Shown here: positions 22,064-33,091 of the stretch, piece by piece
Position numbering within the stretch: the first letter of the stretch is position 1
How the letters are laid out: every line of letters starts with the position of its first letter
Assembly: GCA_037126765.1 (NCBI GenBank)
Contig: JBBCBC010000012.1
Coordinates: 13,268,001-13,332,000, forward strand
Length of the DNA: 64,000 nt
Direction of reading: 5' to 3'
Source of the DNA: Stenogyne calaminthoides
Taxonomy: Eukaryota > Streptophyta > Magnoliopsida > Lamiales > Lamiaceae
The notes under the pieces: model-generated
Database searches by the model: none
What the model was told of the DNA's origin: nothing
What the model saw: only the letters and a program-made list of their open reading frames with translations
Made by a program: the position numbers and the translations under genes

Positions 22064-22734
22064 ATTCATATCTAACACAATCAAATCAGCACACAGTTCT
22101 CTGACTTCTATTGGAATCATACATCCTCGTAGAATATAATTGATTTGTTTAGAGTCACCCGAAGGGATCATCACATCAAATCGGGCTGTTGTTAGGTTAG
22201 GTAGTTTACCAAGCCTCCTCACATACACGTTGGATGCAAATGAATGTGTAGCTCCATAATCAAATAACACAAAAATAGAAATGCCAAAAATAGAAAGTTT
22301 ACCAGTGACAACTGGGTTATCTTCAGCGTCCTTCTTGGTCATAGTAAACACTCGTGCTGGAGCTCTCCCCTTATCTGTTTGCCTACCTCTGCTCAGACAT
22401 AATCTGGCCATATGCCCTCTTTCTCCACAAGTATAACATGTCCTTGGGGGACTATAACAGGTTTCACTGTGCGATCCACCGCAATTCAAACATACAGGTG
22501 GGGGTGGTGGTAGCGGTATTCCACCCTGGTTAGTCTTGAAACGCTTTTCTGGACCTCCTTGTCCTTGTCTCTGTTCTCGTCTTGATTGGAAATAAGAGCC
22601 TGGTTTTTTAAATTGCAAAGGTCTTTTTTTGGTACGCGTCTTCCCAACAAAAAACCTGACTGAAAAAGAATGAGCTGACGAAAGAACGGTTGATTGTCGC
22701 AGAGATCATCCAAGGCGTTTACACTACCATGCAT
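22064..22734 (-). pseudogene. Gypsy gag C-terminus and protease
   Basis: A CCHC zinc knuckle is visible (CYTCGERGHMARLC, spacing CX2CX4HX4C), preceded by a second Cys-containing stretch (CLNCGGSHSETC). The protease follows, but its active-site triad reads DYGATHSF where the family has D-S/T-G, so the conserved Ser is Tyr. That alone should inactivate an aspartic protease. The frame upstream of 22618 is shifted. The coding continues across the CACTA insertion to 20396. Confidence 0.88.
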
Positions 22735-22745
22735 GGCTGGTTGTG

Positions 22746-23564
22746 ATCACAAAGAAGTAGTCTCTTGAGAGGAAAAGGGAAAAAATACATGAATGTGCTT
22801 TCATCACAAGTAAATGATGGAGGAGTAATTTGGAATTTCATTATGTTCCATGTATTCATAAAAATTCTATATTATAATCTATATAAAGAAATCTTATATA
22901 TATGAAATAATTATAATATAAATTCTTCACGCCTATTAGTTTTTATGTTTTTTCTCTTTACGTTATTTCTGTGTATTCAACAACACTATCAGCACGACTC
23001 TTTATATATTTTTTTGTTTTCTTCTTTAACAAAGAATATAAATGGATTAATTTCATATTAATTCATGACCTTTAGATGCAATATCAATTTAATCTCGACC
23101 TTCAACATTTTTTTGTGTAAAGTCACTACTTCTTTTAGTTGTTTAATTTGTTACACACTATCAAATTACTTGTGATTTTTTTAGCCACACGTCGGACACT
23201 TCTCGTGCTCCCTAATATGATTTCATGCACGTAGAGAGATATCTAATTTAAAGCACTAATGCACCCTCTTGCATAAAAAAAAAACTAGGGCTGGAAGTGC
23301 TAATCTTTTAGTGAAAATTGATGGGAAATAATGTCAGTGGTGGTGAGTTTATAAAAATATGTTGAAGAAACTTCAAGAAATCATCTTGCTATATGTTCAT
23401 AGAATTGCAAAAAAATTCCGAAAAACACAAAAAATTGATTGAAGATCACTATTAATAATTGAACACTAAATTGCAGAAACAACAAGAAACCACATAAACT
23501 TAATTCAATATGAAATTAAATATTAATATAACATCAAATAACTGATAAGTAGGAAATTGTGCAT
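22746..23564. other. AT-rich intergenic stretch, nothing assigned
   Basis: I see no coding frame, terminal repeat or structured RNA in these 820 bp. Confidence 0.5.
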
Positions 23565-24125
23565 ATTTTTAGTTATTTAGGGTGCAATTTATTGTATTCG
23601 ATTGTGTTAGAATTGCATATTTTTCTGCTTATTAAGCTATGAATGTTAAAATTCACACTTGATCTTTTTTTGTGTTCTAAAGTCATTCTAGGGTCTTTTG
23701 GAGCAAAGGAAGTGGATTTGAAAAGCCCAATCAGGTGCATAATGATTTTGAGCTGTTTTTAAAGCTGCAGCAGCCTACACTGGGTATGTAGTGTGTGCCA
23801 GATTCGGGATTCTATAGGCATGCGGGAAGTAGAACCTTCCAGCCCAATATCTAAAGATAAAATATGACAGAAGGGCACAGTTTCAGTACTATTCAGGAGA
23901 AACTTGGAGAAGAAGTCAAAGTGTGAAAAACTTGAAGAATCATGGAATTAAGAAGAAGACGTTGTTAGAGTTTGTTCTTACATTTTCATGATTTCTCTTA
24001 CTATCTTTTGTGTTTTTGCTATGCCTATGGACGGCTAGGTACTTTATTCCAATTTCGGAGATTTCTAAACTTGTATTTTGATGATTGTTAATTGAACCTT
24101 GTATCGATTGTGATGTTTTACTCAT
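23565..24125 (+). repeat. Possible degraded LTR (TGATAAGTAGGAAATTG...)
   Basis: The sequence from TGATAAGTAGGAAATTG onward has the look of an LTR 5' end: a TG start, an exon-free A/T-rich body, and a purine-rich GGAGAAACTTGGAGAAG stretch near 23896. I find neither a matching end nor a second copy in this window, so this is a guess from general resemblance. Confidence 0.3.
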
Positions 24126-24479
24126 AATTATTTATAGGGTATATCATTTGTTTTCTTTTCTAATTTTATGCCTAAATTTAGATTGATCACCTAAGTTATT
24201 TATTTTTGCATGTCTGACTATAGAAAATATAAAAAATATATTGACTTTAGATAAAGAATTTATTTGTATTAAATTCTTAAAATTTATATTTTTAAATTTT
24301 AAATTATCTATATTTTGTGCAAATCTGAGTTCATGATCATTTTAACTTTTCTTGTTCGCATATCATTGTTATGTGTATACATTATCGCTGTTATGAATAT
24401 GTATTATTACTGTTCAAAAAATAAGTTTATTTTTAAGTGAGAGTTGTGTGTGGTGATACTTAAAAAAGAGAGTCCACGT

Positions 24480-27053
24480 TGATGGGAAATATTTATGTCA
24501 TCAAATGAAAGGAAGACACATGGAGGTTTGACTATGTATTAGAAGAGTTGAAGGACAATTGAATGGGCCAAGGCAAAGAAGAAATGAGTTGGGCTGGGCC
24601 AGGAAGCCCAGGATCCTGGTCGATGAGCAGACTGAAGGGCCTCTAGCTAAGGGGCCTAGAGGAAAGCGAAGCCCAATGGAGTGAAACGAGCTGAGAAGAT
24701 GGGCCCGGGAGGGTAGCCTGGGCCCTAGAGATTAAGGATTCAAGGAGCTGGGCCGAACCGGACTGATAAATCTAAGAAGATTGGGCCCAGGGAAGCCGGC
24801 CCCAAGACCGTGGACCTTGGTCCGAGAGATGCCTTAGCAGGCTTAATGAGTAATGACCCATGGAATGAGAGATGTTGGGAAATTTATAGTTTTGATGAAA
24901 GTTCCAAAAACACATGTAATAGGACCAGTCAGACCTGTTAGCTGACTGATGTTTATATTACCTGCTATAGGAGACCAGTTGATAATGATTGTATAGAACA
25001 ACTGATGAAATAGATAGGTCACATATTGAGGGGGAAACTCAATATGTATAGGTCAGATCTGAAGACTCAAAGGACAGCTGATATCCGACAGGCCAGAATG
25101 CTAGAAAAGAACAGAAGATCAGATCGATCTGATCTAGTCAGATATCTCAGCTGAAGTCATAAAGCTCAAACTCAGAATACTTGAAGATCAGATGACTTCC
25201 AGAAGATCAGACCAGAAGACCTACATCAGCCGAGTCTGCTAGTTGAAGCTAAGTCAACCGGCACCAGAAGACTCCATCAGGTAGACTGATCAGTTCTGAA
25301 CTGATCAGGTCAGCTCACCAGGTGAAAACTGATGTTTCACCTAATCATACGTCTATGATCTGAACAAGAAGAATGTCAACCTTAGTTGGAAGAACAAACA
25401 CTGAAAAGTGCGTCTGTTAACCAATAAGAACAAGACACGTATGATCGGAGCCGACAATTAAGGGATTTGATGCTGCTCTCTCTAACGGATATAAAATACA
25501 AGTTCACGCTTTCGGCCATGCCCTTCCTGAAGCACATCACATCAATCCTGCAAACCTACCTAATATAGCCTGAAATTCAAATTGCTCTCCAACGGCTCTT
25601 TGATTTCAAGGTCTATAAATATGGGATCACACTTCAGAGTGAAAAAACGGAAACGCTGAACAATCAAGAAGCTCAAGCTAATATCAGATTTCCGCACAAG
25701 AACACGAACAAGAAGATTAATTTTTATTAAGTGTTCATCCCATAAGTTCTTAGCATAGAAATCTTTTCATCTAGCTGTTAGGCTGCTTATACGCAAGGAA
25801 AGATTTCATAGTTGGAACCAAAACAATCTTACCCAAACCTCCAAGTTAGGTTAAGTTGTTTAGCAAGATTTCAGACTAGGGTTTCTAGTTCTGATCTCTG
25901 GGATCGGTTGAGTGTGAACTCCTTAAACATCTAGTTGGTGTACTGTGTTGGACTTACACATAAAACAAAGTCCAGTTGGTTAAGTAGGTGCCCCTTGTGA
26001 TAGGGAAGAGTGGACGTAGGACTGGTTTGTCCGAACCACTATAAATCTTGTGTGCCTTTACCGCTTTGATTAACTGATTACACAATCGCACACAACCTTT
26101 AAAGCGCATATATATTCCAAGTTGAGATCAGTTAGCACCAAGATTCTGATCTGATCAAACTTGACACTTCAGTCAACTGATTAAAAGATTAACTTTGGAA
26201 TCTAATTTATCAAAACTGGTTTTTCACACGGGTAAAACTTAAGCTTCCGCACACATCAGTTAAACTGATAGTTACCGAACTGATCTGCCTTCAGGCGATC
26301 AGTAAGTTGGTTATCAGCCCAAACTGATTCACTCACACTCTGATCAGGTTAACTGCCCTCACACCTGATTTGCACAAAAGTTTTCAGAAGTCTATTCACC
26401 CCTCCCCTCTAGACTTTTGCCCTCACAAAACCCGTTCGGGACCTACAAGAGATTAATCAGGACCGTTGAAAAAGAGGATATCAACGGTGAGAGAGTCTTG
26501 ATTCGCGTGAACTAAGAAGTGGGTTGAAGGAGTTAGTTCCGATATTCAAGGGAGTTATACGCAGGAGATTGGAGGTTGTGAGAAAAGCGGAACCTCCGGA
26601 TTATGATCAAGGGCTCATATCAATGATCCCTAAAGAGAAAGAGGAGAACGTGTGAGACGTGAGTCATCCCCAGATAGAGGGGGGAGTAATGGCGAGACAC
26701 GATCTGAACATGGATTGAGTGGAGGAAGAAGAGAAACCTCCGATTGGAGGGATTTAAATATCCTATCCAGGTATCACGAAACACACACACAAGGACACAA
26801 TCACCTGATTTTACTTACTTACACTTGAATACTTTGAGCTGAGCTATTGAATACAATTTCACTTGAGATTAAGAATGATAACTGACTTGAGCGTCGGAGA
26901 GCCCGTGCCGGAGTCCCCCTCCGGTGTGTTTTTCAGGTACCTACATGGAAAATAGCGAGGTTCCTGCAGTCAAAGCTTGAAGGATTTTCAACGTTCAACA
27001 TACGAATCCCCATTGAATTCCAGGTCATCTCTTGACCACTTTTTTGCACATCA
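24480..27053 (+). mobile_element. 5' LTR of the gypsy element, interrupted
   Basis: The LTR would be about 1.0 kb without the inserted 24873-26447. It starts TGATGGG and ends TTTTTTGCACATCA. Compare the solo LTR at 44567-45735 and the partial 3' LTR at 43488-44053. It is followed directly by the primer-binding site. Confidence 0.9.
24873..26447 (+). mobile_element. Solo LTR, SIRE/Maximus-like Copia family (second copy)
   Basis: 1,575 bp, TGTTGGGAAATTTATAG to TTCGGGACCTACA, flanked by the perfect duplication AGAGA (24868-24872 and 26448-26452). It has the same family and length as the solo LTR at 785. A TATAAATA box lies at 25614-25621. It sits inside the 5' LTR of the gypsy element and is therefore younger than that insertion. 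Confidence 0.95.
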
Positions 27054-27073
27054 AATTGGCGCCGTCTGTGGGA
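27054..27073 (+). promoter_or_regulatory. Primer-binding site of the gypsy element
   Basis: AATTGGCGCCGTCTGTGGGA follows the LTR directly. TGGCGCC is the complement of a tRNA 3' end and is the usual form in many plant Ty3/gypsy elements. It primes minus-strand cDNA synthesis. Confidence 0.85.
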
Positions 27074-28059
27074 ATATCTGAGCAAGACGTGAGTTGCTCT
27101 TGAAATTTTACTGAATTCTCCTTCGAATTAATCTAGCTTTTAAATGCTACGTGAGATCATAGATATAATTGAATCTTGAGTAATCATTTTCATCTCGTTT
27201 TGATTATGTGAATGATTTGCGTGAATTTTGATATATGGATGATGACGTCTCTTCGAGGCGCGTTTCATGGAGTTATCTTTGTCGCTGAAGGGATCTCTTG
27301 ATTTTATGCTCTAGAGTGCTGTTATTTTTTTACTTACGCTTTTTTTGGAAATATGTTCAAAGAAACTGCTAGATATATATGCTATGTGTATATGTGAAAA
27401 AATGGATGTTTGTCTTTAAAATGTGATGTGAAATATCATGGAGTAGTGATAAGAGTTGAGATGATTGCATGAAATCTTTGGATAATTTTGTGAAATCTTT
27501 GAATATTCTCAATAAATTCTGGGTTTAATTAAATCGGGATGTATTATTGGATATTGAGTGTCCAAAAAATAGGGGGCCACAAGGTTCCCCTGGAGAAGAC
27601 AGTTCATAGTCCCCACTTTTAGTGGGGGACTGAGTCAACAAAAAGATATAGTTTCCTATTTTTAAAGGATAAAAATAGAGAACGAGAAAGTGGTCCCTAA
27701 TTTAAAGGGAATATGATCAGTTAAAGACCCCCAACTTTAGGGGGAAGACTAAGTCAAGAATAAAGTGGTTCCTAGATTTTTCGTAACTGGGGCAACAAGC
27801 TGGCAGGGAGGATAGAGTTTTTTACTCATCTCGAGATGAGACAGAGGGGTCACCCAGTGCAGATTGGAGGTACGTCCGCCCAGCGAGGTGAGCAGTGCAG
27901 ACTGGAGGTCCGTCTGCCCATCGAGGTGGGCAGCGTAACCTAGAGGTATAATTCGAGGGTAGCACAAAAACTCTCTTGATGATTCAATTAATTATTAAGA
28001 CCACGAGGTCTACAACAGATGGAAACCATGAGGTAGCAGATGAATTGGGTAAGTGATGC
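27074..28059 (+). other. Gypsy leader with short direct repeat
   Basis: This is untranslated leader between the primer site and gag. A direct repeat of about 39 bp (CAGTGCAGAYTGGAGGT... type) lies at 27857-27935. Two related motifs with CCCCCACTTTTAGTGGGGGA-like hairpins lie near 27600 and 27725. No gene is seen. Confidence 0.5.
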
Positions 28060-28649
28060 TAAACCAGTGGCTAGTTGTCATTTATTTGATAATATATTGA
28101 GCGATGAATTGCCCTTTGGTTTTAAACCATTAACTTTTGAGTATGATAGAACGAACACTTGGTTGATTTGAGAATGTGGCCCTGTTGAACCGATATGGTA
28201 AGGGTGTGAAATATAGGGTATTCCTAACTATCTTGTCGAAAGCTGCTCAGCAATGGTTTAGCCGGTTGGGCCCGAATAGTATACACTCGTTTGCAGGTTT
28301 CAACCAGAGGTTCCTGCATAAATTTGCCAGTGCCAAGAGGCAACAGAGGGCAACCCTGGCTCTTTTCAACATGAGGCAGGGGAGAATGAAAGTTTGAGAG
28401 AATTTCTGAAGCATTTCAATCAGGCTACTCTGGAGGTTCCTACAACTAATTATTAAGACCACGAGATCAATGCCCTGACTAATGGATTGCTGGATAGGGA
28501 CTTATTTTCATCCCTCGTCAAGAAACCTGTGACGTCCTTCGATGACCTACTGAATAGGCTGAGAAGTATGTCACTCTGGAGGAAATCAGGAAGGCCAAGA
28601 AGGCTGAGGCTAAATCAACACACCATGATAAAAAAAGAGGATCAGATTC
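28060..28649 (+). pseudogene. Gypsy gag (retrotransposon gag domain), broken
   Basis: The reading begins with a segment like ELPFGFKPLTFEYD near 28105, then after a stop and a frame change ALLNRYGKGVKYRVFLTILS at 28179. It continues AAQQWFSRLGPNSIHSFAGF and RATLALFNMRQG, the classic plant Ty3/gypsy gag core. After 28397 the frame shifts. SLVKKPVTSFDDLLNR-like sequence follows to 28649, where Copia A inserted. Gag would form the particle that encloses element RNA. It is not functional here. Confidence 0.85.
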
Positions 28650-30389
28650 TGTTGGGGTTATACTGAAAAGTATACTTTTTACTTTGTATAACCAAAATGA
28701 ATTTTTTATTTATTTACTTAAATAAATTATTTATCACTATTGCACTAAATATGAATGAATGATATATATATTGATTACAAAACTGTTCGATAGGTAAGTA
28801 CGTATCACGTTGTATTTAATTTGGTGATACCAGATCACATAAGATCAAATTAACAGTCCCTCATGATTAAGTACAAATTCACAACCCAGATGGAAATGAA
28901 CAATCCATCATGAAAGGTTAAAGTGTAAGGCTCAGATTGGCTTGTCTTGACCAAGAGATTACACTAGTGCATTATGATGCGCTGAATAGGACCTACAGGA
29001 GGATAAATTCTTCGGTACTGAATATACAAGAATTAGACCTCAGTGGTTCGTTATTTCTTAATCTCCGTTTCTTAAATAGGATCGTGTGAAATTAATAACT
29101 ATTGCTTTGACTTATGATGAGAAGAGAATCAATGCGATTCGATACCTTATATCTTGGGCAGTATTATTGATTACACGATGATTGCTAAGATTTAATACGG
29201 AGAATCGTGTGCAAGCACGTCTTGCTTGATTTGTCCCCTTGGTGGGCTCAGAATCTTTATCGTACCAAATCTTGCAAGTGAAAATTTATTTCCGTTATGG
29301 ATAATAATGTTGAGTTGTCTTTACTCCAAAGACAAAGATATTAATTAATATAAAGTATGTTCAGTGGCTTAATTAATAAATGAACTAAGATAATCTTAAA
29401 TACGGAAAATAATGACCGGGAGCCATATTATTGTGAAGTCTTAATGTGGGTTAAGATAGATAATTCAATATTAATTTTATAGTGGAATAAATTAATATTA
29501 ATGGACTTGAATAATATTTTGGCTAAATATTAAAGTTTCATAGCCCATTGGAGATCCAATCTTAATTCTCCTAAAGACCCCTCAAATAACCCAAATTAAG
29601 GTTCAATTAATGAAAAGGAGAAGAAAATATTATTGCCTAATTTTTCCTAGATATTTTCGAAAATTGTAGGAAAAAGAAGAGGAAAGATTTTCTTGATTTT
29701 TTTGAAAAGATTTTATGGAAAAAGATAAGTATTCTTAGAATACAATATTATCCCATAAATTCAAGAAATCAAATCTTGATTCTTGTTTCCTTGTATTTTT
29801 TGAAAATTCCCATAAGACAAGGAGGTGGGATTTTGTGGAATATTTAATTATGGAAAAAAGAATACATGCGATATATTCAAAATTTCTTAGAGACCAAGAA
29901 AAAGATTTTCCCATCCTATTCTACACCAAATTTTCGTCCCCCCCTAGTGTTGGGATTATAATTCCCCAACACCTAGTCCTATAAATAGGGAATGAATTTT
30001 TCATCCCCAATGCAATTTCATGTGTTGGAAAAATTAGAAATTCACAAAGGTGGTGGCAAATATTTTTATTTTCTCCTGTAAATTAAAATCGTTCATTGAG
30101 AATCCTTCCACCGGATTACGTTAGTGGACGTGAGATATATTTGAGAAGGCACTTTGAGTTGATCCATCATCTCAACAGTTGTCTCTACAAGAGGTATGTA
30201 ATCTCGTAACTCCTAGATTCCGCATGCTTAGGATTTACGTGGATTACGTGTACGCATGTTGCTTATTTATTTGTTTAATTATTATGTTGAATTGATTTAG
30301 GATTAATTCATGTTAGTAATTAATTGATTAATTTAAATATGCATTTAAATTCACCTCGAATAGATCCGGGCACCCCTTATTTCCCAACA
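28650..30389 (+). mobile_element. 5' LTR of Copia copy A
   Basis: 1,740 bp from TGTTGGGGTTATACTG to TTATTTCCCAACA, followed by a Copia primer-binding site. It carries a TATAAATA box near 29980. It differs at many positions from the LTRs of copy B, so A is an older insertion than B. Confidence 0.92.
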
Positions 30390-30390
30390 A

Positions 30391-30404
30391 CTGGTATCAG
30401 AGCC
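30391..30404 (+). promoter_or_regulatory. Primer-binding site of Copia copy A
   Basis: CTGGTATCAGAGCC follows the LTR. TGGTATCAGAGC is complementary to the 3' end of initiator tRNA-Met, the standard primer for Ty1/copia. Confidence 0.93.
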
Positions 30405-30719
30405 TCGGTTTCGAGCTCTGCATTTAAATTGTTATTTAAATTATGTTGGTGTTGGTCATTAAATTTTGTTGAAAATTGGATAGTAGAATTGTAAGATTTG
30501 TTTTGCAGGTATCCAATTGTCATGGTATTTAATGTGTTTAATTTTCATGCGTATGTTTTGGTTTTAATTCGACTCGTTCGAATTTGTTTTTCTCGTGAGA
30601 AAATCCATGAGTAGATTAGGCTATTTGATTTGTTCAATATAATAGACTAATCTAAATTTAAGGTGTATTTATTTTCTCGTTAAATAAATTGTAACCTGAT
30701 CGAAGATGAAGACGGAAAC

Positions 30720-31070
30720 GAGGAGTTGAAATGGACCCGGAACCGTACGTAGGCGACGTGCATAGCGCGAAATGTGCCAAGAGAAGTACGCGCGCGACGC
30801 GAGCTTCGCCAGGCCTGGACATGCGCGGGAGCGACGGGCGCACGCATGGGTGCGCGCGGCACCATGCGCAGGCGAACGACGGGCGGATGCATAAGGTCGC
30901 ACGGGCGCGCGCATGGGCGCGACCCACCCATCACCTGCCGAGGCTGCCGAGATTCATGGGGCGACGTGCGCTGCGCCTAGGCGCACGGGCGCGGTTGCTC
31001 GGCCAAGGGGCCGGCTGGATGCGAACGTGCATCCCGGCTGCGAGCTATTTGGCATGGCGATTCGAGGCGG
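30720..31070 (+). other. GC-rich CpG-dense leader of Copia copy A
   Basis: About 350 bp dominated by G and C with many CGCGC runs, inside an element that is otherwise AT-rich. Frames of 80-140 codons exist on both strands, but they are Arg/Ala-rich products of base composition, not recognisable proteins. The equivalent place in copy B (37780-38170) has the same character with a different low-complexity sequence, flanked by conserved borders (near 30700 and 31090). Confidence 0.75.
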
Positions 31071-31227
31071 AATTTTTTTTCGAGACGAACGAGTGGGAGA
31101 AATTCAAGACGGCGTTTCTTCAAAATCAAGCCAAGAAAAATCAAACCATGATAGTTGGATAATATGTGCCCAATATGTTTATTTTATGCTTTGCTTGATT
31201 TATTATTGTATTTTCTTATGCTTTATT

Positions 31228-33079
31228 TGTTGGGGAATGATTCGCACAGATCTATTCGGGGTGAATATTTAAATACAAATTTAATTCATTAATTATTACT
31301 AGCATGAATTAATCCTATATTAATTCAAATAATAATTACAACAACATATCATGCATATAAAAAGCCACGTAAAACCTACGCATTCGGAATCTACGGGTTT
31401 ACGTGAACGTACCTCTCGGGATGGCAGTGGCTTCGGTCGGACGGACTAACCAAAAGGACTTCCCAAGTATTCCCTTAGCCCTTGCTCGACAATCCGGTGG
31501 AAGGATACTCGCGAACAATTAACAAAAGGAAAAAATAAACTTTGTTGCACCACGTATGTGGATTTGCTAATATTTCCAGCACATGGAATTGTACTTGGGA
31601 ATGAACTAATCATCCCCTATTTATAGGATAGGAGGAGCACGAAATTTTGTGAATTTTTCAATGTGGGATAAGACTTTTCTTGGTCACCAAGAAATCTTGA
31701 ATATATCCCATATATTCTCTTTCCCATAATTAAAATATTCCACAAAAATCCACCTCCTCTATTATGGAGAATTTTCGAAAAATCTAAGGTGCAAGAATCC
31801 AAGATTTGGATCTTCTTGAATTTATGAGATATTCTTGTATTTCAAGAAATACATATCTTCCATAATATCTTTTCAAGAAAATCAAGAAAATCTTTCTTGC
31901 CCTCTATTTTCCAAAAATTTCGAAAATCTCTTAATGAATAACCAAGTGGGAGATTTCTTGAATTTAATGAGATAATCTTGTATTCCAAGAATACATATCT
32001 TCATTCCATAACAAAATTCAAAGAAAATCTTTCTCCCTCTTTTATTCATAATTTTCGAATTTAATGAGGAAATATAAGCAACAATATTTATTTTATTTTA
32101 ATCACCTTTTCAGTTATTGGACTATATGTTGGGCTACTCAGGGGGCCTTTAGGAGAATTAAGATTGGACCTTCTAATGGATCTTGAATATCTAATATTGA
32201 GCCACAATATAATTCAAGCCCATAAATATTAATTAATCCCACTACATAATTAATATTGCACTATCCATCTTAACCCATATTACAGTCAATATGGCTCCCG
32301 GTCATTATTTCTCGTGTTTAAGATTATCTAGCCCATTAATTAATTCAAGCCACTGAAATAGCTTTCCATTAATTAATATCTTTTGTCCTTGGTCGAGGAA
32401 CGGTTCAACATTATTATCCATACCGGAAACAAATTCCACTTGCAAGATTTGGTATGATAAAACTTATGAACCTCCCAAGGGGGGCAAATCAAACAAGCGT
32501 GCTTTCTGCACACGATTCTTCAGATAAATCTTAGCAATCACATGTGACCAATAATATTGCCCAAGATAAAGTACGTATTGAATCTCTCTCTGATTCGCTA
32601 CCCATGATAAGTCAAAGCAATAGTTACCGATCCCACGTGATCCTATTTCAGGGACGAAGGTTAAGAAACAACGAACCACTGAGGTCTAATTCTTCCATGT
32701 TCAGTTCTGAAGAATTTATCCTCCTGTAGGTCCTATTCAGCGCATCAGTCATGCACTAGTGTAATCTCTTGGTCAAGACAAACCAATCTGAGCCTTACAC
32801 CTCAACCTTTCGCGATGGTTGTTCATTTCCATCTAGGTCGTGAATGGCGTACTTATAGTTACAAAGTCTCTCATTAATTTAATCTTCTGTGATCGGGTAT
32901 CACTAAATTAACTACAGTGTAACACGTACGAATTATTGAACAGTTATGCAATAAATATATATAACATTCAATCATATTTAAAGCATCAGTGATAAACAAT
33001 TTATTTCAGTAAATAAGTCTGGAAATTCAGTTTCGATTATACAAAGTAAAAAGCATACTTTTCAGTATAATCCCCAACA
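31228..33079 (-). mobile_element. 3' LTR of Copia copy B
   Basis: 1,852 bp, reading on plus from TGTTGGGGAATGATTCGC to ATAATCCCCAACA. It is next to the polypurine tract at 33080. Only scattered differences from the partner LTR at 38521 are visible, e.g. around 31380 against 38673. Confidence 0.95.
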
Positions 33080-33091
33080 ATCTCCCACTTA
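33080..33091 (-). promoter_or_regulatory. Polypurine tract of Copia copy B
   Basis: On the minus strand AAGTGGGAGAT lies directly before the LTR start TGTTGGGG. It primes plus-strand synthesis. Confidence 0.85.

Larger units (their letters stand above)
18695..22745 (-). mobile_element. Ty3/gypsy retrotransposon internal fragment
   Basis: On the minus strand the order is gag zinc knuckle, protease, reverse transcriptase and RNase H. There are no LTRs, gag N-terminus or integrase, so both ends are truncated. A CACTA element (20400-22063, duplication ATT) splits the protease region. Removing it restores the reading ...LIVLDMN/DYDVILGMDWL. The RT/RNase H sequence resembles chromovirus-type Ty3/gypsy elements, which is a tentative lineage call. 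Confidence 0.88.

Noticed and set aside
30658..31272. Overlapping Arg/Ala-rich open frames on both strands
   Set aside because: They arise from GC-rich, stop-poor composition in an untranslated retroelement leader. Frames on both strands are open and none resembles a known protein.
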